A stretch of 12,032 nt of DNA from Gammaproteobacteria bacterium (GTDB lineage Bacteria > Pseudomonadota > Gammaproteobacteria > Steroidobacterales > Steroidobacteraceae), in the NCBI GenBank assembly GCA_030830595.1, contig JAURMS010000352.1:1-12032 (forward strand). Direction: 5' to 3'. The notes beneath the pieces were generated by a model. It searched no databases and was not told where the DNA came from. It worked only from the letters and a program-made list of their open reading frames with translations. Both the position numbers and the translations under genes were made by a program. Shown in pieces: positions 6,776-12,032 of the stretch. Position 1 is the stretch's first letter. Every line of letters starts with the position of its first letter.

Positions 6776-9763
6776 TCAGAACTTGTAGCGCATCCCCAGG
6801 TTGTAGCGAGTGCCTTGCTGGGTCGCGAACAGGATCTGGGACTCCTCACGGCCGTGGACGTAGACCGTCTCGTTGGTGAGGTTAAGTACGTCTGCGTACA
6901 CCACCAGCTTGTCGCTGAACTGGTAGCTGCCGCTCAGGTCCCACTGGCCGTAGGCATCGACGTAGGTCGGCGGTCCGGCGCCCACGTTGTTCTGGCCGGT
7001 GCCGGCCAGGAACTTGTCACGCCAGTTGTAGGCGAGGCGCACACCGATCGCGTTCTTGTCGTAGTAAGCGATGAAGTTTGCGCTGTCGCTCAACCCGGAG
7101 ATCACGAACTGCTGGGAGAGATTGCAGTTCGGCTGTCCGCACAGCAGGTTGTCGTAGCCGACGTCCGCTTCGACGATGGTGTAGTTGGCAATGACGCCAA
7201 ACCCGGTGTCGCCGAAGTTGTGCTGGGCCATGAATTCCCAACCGTCGAGGGTCGCCTTCTCGATGTTGACCGGGATGCTGAGGTTGAACGGCGAGGCAGG
7301 GTCACGCCCTGCCACGCCGGAGATGGTGCCGTTGACTGCATCAACGCCCTCGGCATCCGGCCGATTCTGGAGGATCCAGCTGAACAGTACGCCGGCATCC
7401 GAGCTGCCGGTTGCGGCGCGCGCCTCGTCACCCAAGGGTCCCAACGCCGGATGAGGCAGGCCGCCAGCGCCCTCCACGACGGCACCAGTGCCGATGAAGT
7501 TGTCCACTTCCTTGTAGAAGTAGCCCGCGGCGAGGTAACTGCCGTTGCCGTAGTACCACTCCAGCGCCAGGTCGAGGTTGTTGGACACGTAGGGCAACAG
7601 TCCCGGATTGCCGCGACGGCCGGTGCCGCCACCGATGCGAACCGGTGAGTCCAGCGTGAGGCCACCCTGGATGTCCAGGTAGCCCGGCCGGGCCAGCGTG
7701 CGGCTCAGTGAGGTCCTGGCCTTGAGCCCGTCCGACAGGTCGATCTGGAAGTCGAAATTGGGCAGCCAGTAGTCGTAGTCGCCCTTGCCTTGTGTGTAGG
7801 CCGTGCCGCTGAACTGCAGCTCGAGTTCGTTGCCCGCGACCCACAGCAGCCCGGTGTAGTTGGGGGAGAGCGCGTCGGAGATGACGTCAGTTTTCTCGTA
7901 GCGCAGCCCGAGGCGCGCGGCCACCGGCATGTCACCCCACTCGCTCTCCATGTTCACCTGGAAGTACGCGGAGCGCGTCTCCTCGGTGGTGAGGCGGTCG
8001 TACTGCAGGTTGTCGGTCGTACACAGCGCCGTGCCGCAAGTACCCAGGTCGCCGTTGCCGGGGACAAACAGCGCAGCCTCGCCAGACGCGATCAGGGCTT
8101 CCGTCCGGGCAATCAGCGCCGCCATGTCGAACACGTAGTAGTCCGACTGTCGGCGCGGGTCCCGGCCGCCCGAAATCTCGTTGAAGGAGTTGGCCATGCT
8201 GGCCGGGACCAGGAGGTCGGCGATGGCGCCGGGCTGGGTCACACCACCCCAGGCGTCACGCTGCACCACCGATCCCGCCGCGCGATTGTCGACATCGGTG
8301 AACTGCACGCCGAAGTCGATGCTCTTGACGAAGCTGGTATCGAAGGCCAGGTTGCCGGACAGGCTGCCCTGCTGGATGTCCATCTCCGAGAAGTTGTTCA
8401 CGAACACGCTGCCGGTCACGATCATGTCGTCCGGGCTGAGCGGGTTGCCCAGGCCGAGTTCCAGAATCGGCAGCTCTTTCCCGAAATAACCCGTGGTGAC
8501 ATTGCGCGAAAAGGCCGCAATCGAGACCAGCGCCGAGTTACCGAACGGGCTATTGGGCTCGTTGGTGGCCTTGGAGTCGTGGAAATCGACCGCCAGCGAC
8601 AGGCGGTCGTTGACGTCCCACTCGACGTTGAAGCCCAGCGACTTCAACTCGTTCCTGAAGGCGTCGGTGCCGGTGCCCATCGCGTAGTCGGAGTTGAACG
8701 AGTACTCGGTATAGGTGAGCGGGGTGGCGTTGGGGCCGTCCGTCCACAGCGTTTGCTGGCCGCCGAAGTTGAACCAAGCCGAAAGGTTGTTATACGTGCG
8801 ATCCAGTTCGAGTTCGGCGTAGGTGTAGTCCAGGGTCGCCGTGACGTTGTCGACAGGGCGGAACTGCAGGGTCAACTGGCCGTTGGTGCGAGTGCGATCG
8901 TAATCGGCCAGCTCATAGCCGATGACCTGCGGGACTGAATAGACGTCGCCCGCGGTCGGCCGGTTCTGCTGGTTGGGGTCACCCGCAGGCGGAATACCGC
9001 CCCACTCGGAGGGGCCGGCGCCGCACCAGCAATTGTCGGTATCGCCGGAGAAGCTGCGCCAGCCGCCGACACTCGCCGTGGCACCGCCGCTCTCACGCTC
9101 CTGGGTCACGACGGACAGCGCGAAGCCCACGCGGTCGTCCATGAAGGTGTCCGAGATCAGGCCCGACAACTCCGGAGTCCAATCCTTGCTGCTGAGGTTG
9201 GTGCGGGAGTCGTCATACAGGGCACTGGCCGCCGCCGTCGCGCGGAACCCAGGGGCATCCAGTGGGCGGGTCGTGCGCACGTTAATCAGGGCGCCCATAC
9301 CACCCGTCGGCACGTCTGCGCGGCCACTCTTGAACACCTCGACCGCAGCGATGCCCTCGGAAGCAAGGTTGCCGAAGTCGAAGGAGCGTCCCAGGCCGCT
9401 GGTGGTCGGCATCTGGCGACCATTGAGGGTGACCAGGTTGAAATCCGGGCCCAGCCCGCGGACCGTGATACGCGAGCCTTCACCGCGCTCCCGGTCGATG
9501 GACACGCCGGTGACGCGCTGCAGGGATTCCGCGAGGTTGGTATCCGGGAAGTCACCCATATCCTCGGCGGTGATGGCGTCGACCACGCCCATCGAATTCC
9601 GCTTGATGTCCATCGACGCTTCCAGGCTGGCGCGAATGCCGGTCACGACGATTTCCTGCAGTTCCGCCTGGCCCTGTCCGTATGCCGGCGAGAAGGTCGC
9701 AACGCCAAGTGCCAGGGCGATTCCCTGGGCGATCGGCGTTCTCCTGAGACCTGCCTTATGCAT
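6776..9763 (-). CDS. TonB-dependent receptor, Xanthomonas/Caulobacter large-receptor type
   Basis: The 995-residue outer-membrane beta-barrel receptor takes up a ligand using TonB-ExbBD energy. The N-terminus has a signal peptide (about 1-29, hydrophobic core IALALGVATFSPAYG), followed by a TonB box EIVVTG (37-42). The plug domain includes GVVDAITAEDMGDFPDTNLA, VTVRG-type ITVRGLGPDFNLVTLNGRQM and GALINVRTTRP. The rest is barrel, ending in RYNLGMRYKF with the terminal Phe required for barrel assembly. The size and plug signature match the TonB-Xanth-Caul receptors that often import carbohydrates. There is no N-terminal secretin/STN signalling domain, so sigma/anti-sigma signalling is unlikely. 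Three closely spaced cysteine pairs occur (C245/C247, C576/C581, C875/C880). ATG start, with AGGGGGAG 5 nt upstream. Neighbouring GH3 and symporter genes with shared operators point to a beta-glucan-derived ligand, which is inference. Confidence 0.94.
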   Translation of the reverse strand: MHKAGLRRTPIAQGIALALGVATFSPAYGQGQAELQEIVVTGIRASLEASMDIKRNSMGVVDAITAEDMGDFPDTNLAESLQRVTGVSIDRERGEGSRITVRGLGPDFNLVTLNGRQMPTTSGLGRSFDFGNLASEGIAAVEVFKSGRADVPTGGMGALINVRTTRPLDAPGFRATAAASALYDDSRTNLSSKDWTPELSGLISDTFMDDRVGFALSVVTQERESGGATASVGGWRSFSGDTDNCWCGAGPSEWGGIPPAGDPNQQNRPTAGDVYSVPQVIGYELADYDRTRTNGQLTLQFRPVDNVTATLDYTYAELELDRTYNNLSAWFNFGGQQTLWTDGPNATPLTYTEYSFNSDYAMGTGTDAFRNELKSLGFNVEWDVNDRLSLAVDFHDSKATNEPNSPFGNSALVSIAAFSRNVTTGYFGKELPILELGLGNPLSPDDMIVTGSVFVNNFSEMDIQQGSLSGNLAFDTSFVKSIDFGVQFTDVDNRAAGSVVQRDAWGGVTQPGAIADLLVPASMANSFNEISGGRDPRRQSDYYVFDMAALIARTEALIASGEAALFVPGNGDLGTCGTALCTTDNLQYDRLTTEETRSAYFQVNMESEWGDMPVAARLGLRYEKTDVISDALSPNYTGLLWVAGNELELQFSGTAYTQGKGDYDYWLPNFDFQIDLSDGLKARTSLSRTLARPGYLDIQGGLTLDSPVRIGGGTGRRGNPGLLPYVSNNLDLALEWYYGNGSYLAAGYFYKEVDNFIGTGAVVEGAGGLPHPALGPLGDEARAATGSSDAGVLFSWILQNRPDAEGVDAVNGTISGVAGRDPASPFNLSIPVNIEKATLDGWEFMAQHNFGDTGFGVIANYTIVEADVGYDNLLCGQPNCNLSQQFVISGLSDSANFIAYYDKNAIGVRLAYNWRDKFLAGTGQNNVGAGPPTYVDAYGQWDLSGSYQFSDKLVVYADVLNLTNETVYVHGREESQILFATQQGTRYNLGMRYKF

Positions 9764-9896
9764 TTCAACTCCCCCTTTAAAGGTTCAGATTCCAGTCAGT
9801 GATTTCAACAATCCGAAAACTTGATCCTGTGCAGTGCGCCTCGCATTCATGCCACCACGGGGCGCGCCTTCGCTCCCGGAGGCCCGGGTTTGCAGT

Positions 9897-9925
9897 TATA
9901 TAAGCAGAAATGACAGCGTTGTCAA
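9897..9925 (-). promoter_or_regulatory. Promoter of the TonB receptor gene
   Basis: On the minus strand, a perfect -35 TTGACA (9925-9920) stands 17 bp from TATATA (9902-9897). Transcription should start near 9890, leaving a leader of about 125 nt before the ATG at 9763. A small GC hairpin, CCCGG-GCCT-CCGGG (9888-9875), would lie at the 5' end of the transcript. The operator at 9911-9924 covers most of the -35 box and part of the spacer, so a bound repressor would block RNA polymerase. Confidence 0.75.
9911..9924. promoter_or_regulatory. LacI-type operator, receptor-proximal copy
   Basis: TGACAGCGTTGTCA is a 14-bp near-palindrome with a central CG, the common shape of LacI-family sites. It overlaps the -35 box and spacer of the receptor promoter. 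An identical sequence in the same orientation occurs at 11677-11690 in front of the symporter and GH3 genes. Confidence 0.8.
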
Positions 9926-9931
9926 ATAGGC

Positions 9932-9945
9932 TGACAACGCTGTCA
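9932..9945. promoter_or_regulatory. LacI-type operator, receptor-distal copy
   Basis: TGACAACGCTGTCA is the exact reverse complement of the site at 9911-9924. The centres are 21 bp apart, about two helical turns, so two dimers would sit on the same DNA face. The 7-bp spacer is AATAGGC. Confidence 0.78.
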
Positions 9946-10014
9946 CTGTACTGGACAAAACAGGGGCCCCGCTGAGCCGATGAGGGTTCAATTTCAGCGA
10001 GCCATGGAGCCTGG

Positions 10015-11580
<1,566 letters not shown>

Positions 11581-11623
11581 TGAACCCCCCCACCAGCCAG
11601 GCTGGTTTGTGTGTTGTCTGCTT

Positions 11624-11652
11624 GTGATAACGCTGTCATAGGCGCGGGACAA
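11624..11652 (-). promoter_or_regulatory. Candidate promoter of the symporter gene
   Basis: On the minus strand, TTGTCC (11652-11647), 17 bp, then TATCAC (11629-11624), each box matching the sigma-70 consensus at four of six bases. Start of transcription would be near 11617, with a leader of about 37 nt. The operator at 11625-11638 covers the -10 box. The match is moderate and other choices are possible. Confidence 0.4.
11625..11638. promoter_or_regulatory. LacI-type operator in front of the symporter gene
   Basis: TGATAACGCTGTCA differs from the receptor site TGACAACGCTGTCA at one position and keeps the central CG. It lies 44 bp upstream of the symporter ATG. Its centre is 52 bp (about five turns) from the second operator of this region, a spacing that would allow looping or cooperative binding. 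Confidence 0.72.
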
Positions 11653-11675
11653 AAAGCAACCCGTTTTTGGCAAAA

Positions 11676-11705
11676 TTGACAGCGTTGTCATTAATAAGCT
11701 AGAAC
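11676..11705 (+). promoter_or_regulatory. Candidate promoter of the GH3 gene
   Basis: TTGACA (11676-11681), 18 bp, TAGAAC (11700-11705). Its -35 box overlaps the operator at 11677-11690 in the same way as in the receptor promoter: T followed by the TGACA half-site. Transcription would start near 11712, about 55 nt before the ATG. The -10 box is only a four-of-six match. Confidence 0.5.
11677..11690. promoter_or_regulatory. LacI-type operator in the symporter/GH3 divergent region
   Basis: TGACAGCGTTGTCA is identical over all 14 bases to the receptor-proximal operator at 9911-9924. It lies between the two divergent start codons, 77 bp upstream of the GH3 start, and overlaps the candidate GH3 -35 box. 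Confidence 0.8.
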
Positions 11706-11766
11706 ACTGACCTCGCTGCCGGCCGGCACCCCGGCGGCGAGGGGGTCACCACGGCAGAGGATCGCA

Positions 11767-12032
11767 ATGCGCAAGGTAATCAATACCCGATTCTGGGGCT
11801 GCATGTTCCTGTTTTGTCATACGGCCGTTGGATCTGAGGGGGTGCAATGGCCCGCCATCACGCCTCCCTTGCCGCCGAACCCGGAACTGGAGCAGCGCAT
11901 CGACGACCTGTTGGCGCGCATGACCCTGGAGCAGAAGGTTGGCCAGATGATTCAGGCCGAGATCGCCCATGTCACGCCGGAGGACGTGGCCACCTATCGG
12001 CTGGGGTCCATCCTCAATGGCGGTGGTTCGCA
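11767..12032 (+). CDS. Glycoside hydrolase family 3 exo-beta-glucosidase, N-terminal fragment (3' truncated)
   Basis: The first 88 codons of a secreted GH3 enzyme, cut by the window end. An N-terminal targeting sequence (about 1-23: basic MRKVINTR, then hydrophobic FWGCMFLFCHTAVG) precedes WPAITPPLPPNPELEQRID. The GH3 entry signature DDLLARMTLEQKVGQMIQAE follows at about 46-65, then VTPEDVATYRLGSILNGGGS. This pattern, with QMIQ, the PEDV helix and GSILNGGGS, is that of the proteobacterial exo-1,3/1,4-beta-glucanase (ExoP) and cellodextrinase (CdxA) branch. Such enzymes release glucose from the non-reducing end of beta-glucans or cellodextrins. The catalytic Asp and acid/base residues lie beyond the window. 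ATG start, with AGAGG 6 nt upstream. It is divergent from the symporter and shares its operator region. The two Cys residues in the leader do not form a convincing lipobox. Confidence 0.88.
   Translation, partial: MRKVINTRFWGCMFLFCHTAVGSEGVQWPAITPPLPPNPELEQRIDDLLARMTLEQKVGQMIQAEIAHVTPEDVATYRLGSILNGGGS

Noticed and set aside
6764..8938. Long + strand open frames of 294 and 382 codons opposite the TonB receptor
   Set aside because: They are antisense to the receptor barrel. Their composition is Val/Ala/Arg/Gly-rich, without signal peptide or domain signature. They are shadows caused by GC-rich codon use.
11581..11691. 37-codon N-terminal extension of the symporter frame
   Set aside because: It would place both operators and the promoter inside the coding region and gives a polar leader unlike the family. 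The ATG at 11580 gives the usual short N-terminus before the first helix.

Overview
This is a GC-rich bacterial window, most likely from a gammaproteobacterium of the Xanthomonadales/Steroidobacter/Woeseia kind. The evidence is the prfB-lysS gene pair, a large Xanthomonas/Caulobacter-type TonB-dependent receptor, and a cluster of TonB-receptor-associated 'tryptophan halogenase', SapC-like and cupin genes. The genus cannot be fixed from the sequence alone.

Layout. Positions 1-1820 (+) are housekeeping: the 3' end of prfB (release factor 2), then lysS (class II lysyl-tRNA synthetase). From 1830 to 11580 six genes lie on the minus strand, read right to left: a vSGLT-like sodium/sugar symporter (11580-10015), a 995-residue TonB-dependent receptor (9763-6776), a strong intrinsic terminator (6756-6726), then a tight four-gene operon of flavin-dependent halogenase B (6664-5108), SapC-like protein (5093-4362), JmjC/cupin_8-like protein (4365-3346) and flavin-dependent halogenase A (3314-1830). 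Halogenase A converges on lysS with only 9 bp between the two stop codons. At the right edge a divergent + strand gene (11767 to beyond 12032) encodes the N-terminus of a GH3 exo-beta-glucosidase.

How the genes fit together. The receptor (outer membrane), GH3 enzyme (probably periplasmic or exported) and Na+/hexose symporter (inner membrane) form a plausible import and degradation route for a beta-glucan or beta-gluco-oligosaccharide. Four copies of a 14-bp palindromic site, consensus TGA(C/T)A(A/G)CG(C/T)TGTCA, lie only in the two promoter regions of this set: two in front of the receptor and two in the symporter/GH3 divergent region. Their central CG and symmetry are typical of LacI-family operators, so the three genes probably form one sugar-responsive regulon whose repressor lies outside the window. 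The receptor promoter is well resolved: TTGACA, 17 bp, TATATA, with one operator covering the -35 box and part of the spacer.

The most interesting part is the four-gene operon behind the terminator. It joins two diverged halogenase paralogues to a putative Fe(II)/2-oxoglutarate-type cupin and a SapC-like protein. This grouping recurs beside carbohydrate TonB receptors, but I know of no established physiological role for it. Halogenase A keeps the family motifs. Halogenase B keeps the catalytic Lys and Glu but has altered the WxWxIP and FxxPxxSxG motifs. All four genes use GTG starts and are translationally packed. No operator copy is visible in front of this operon.
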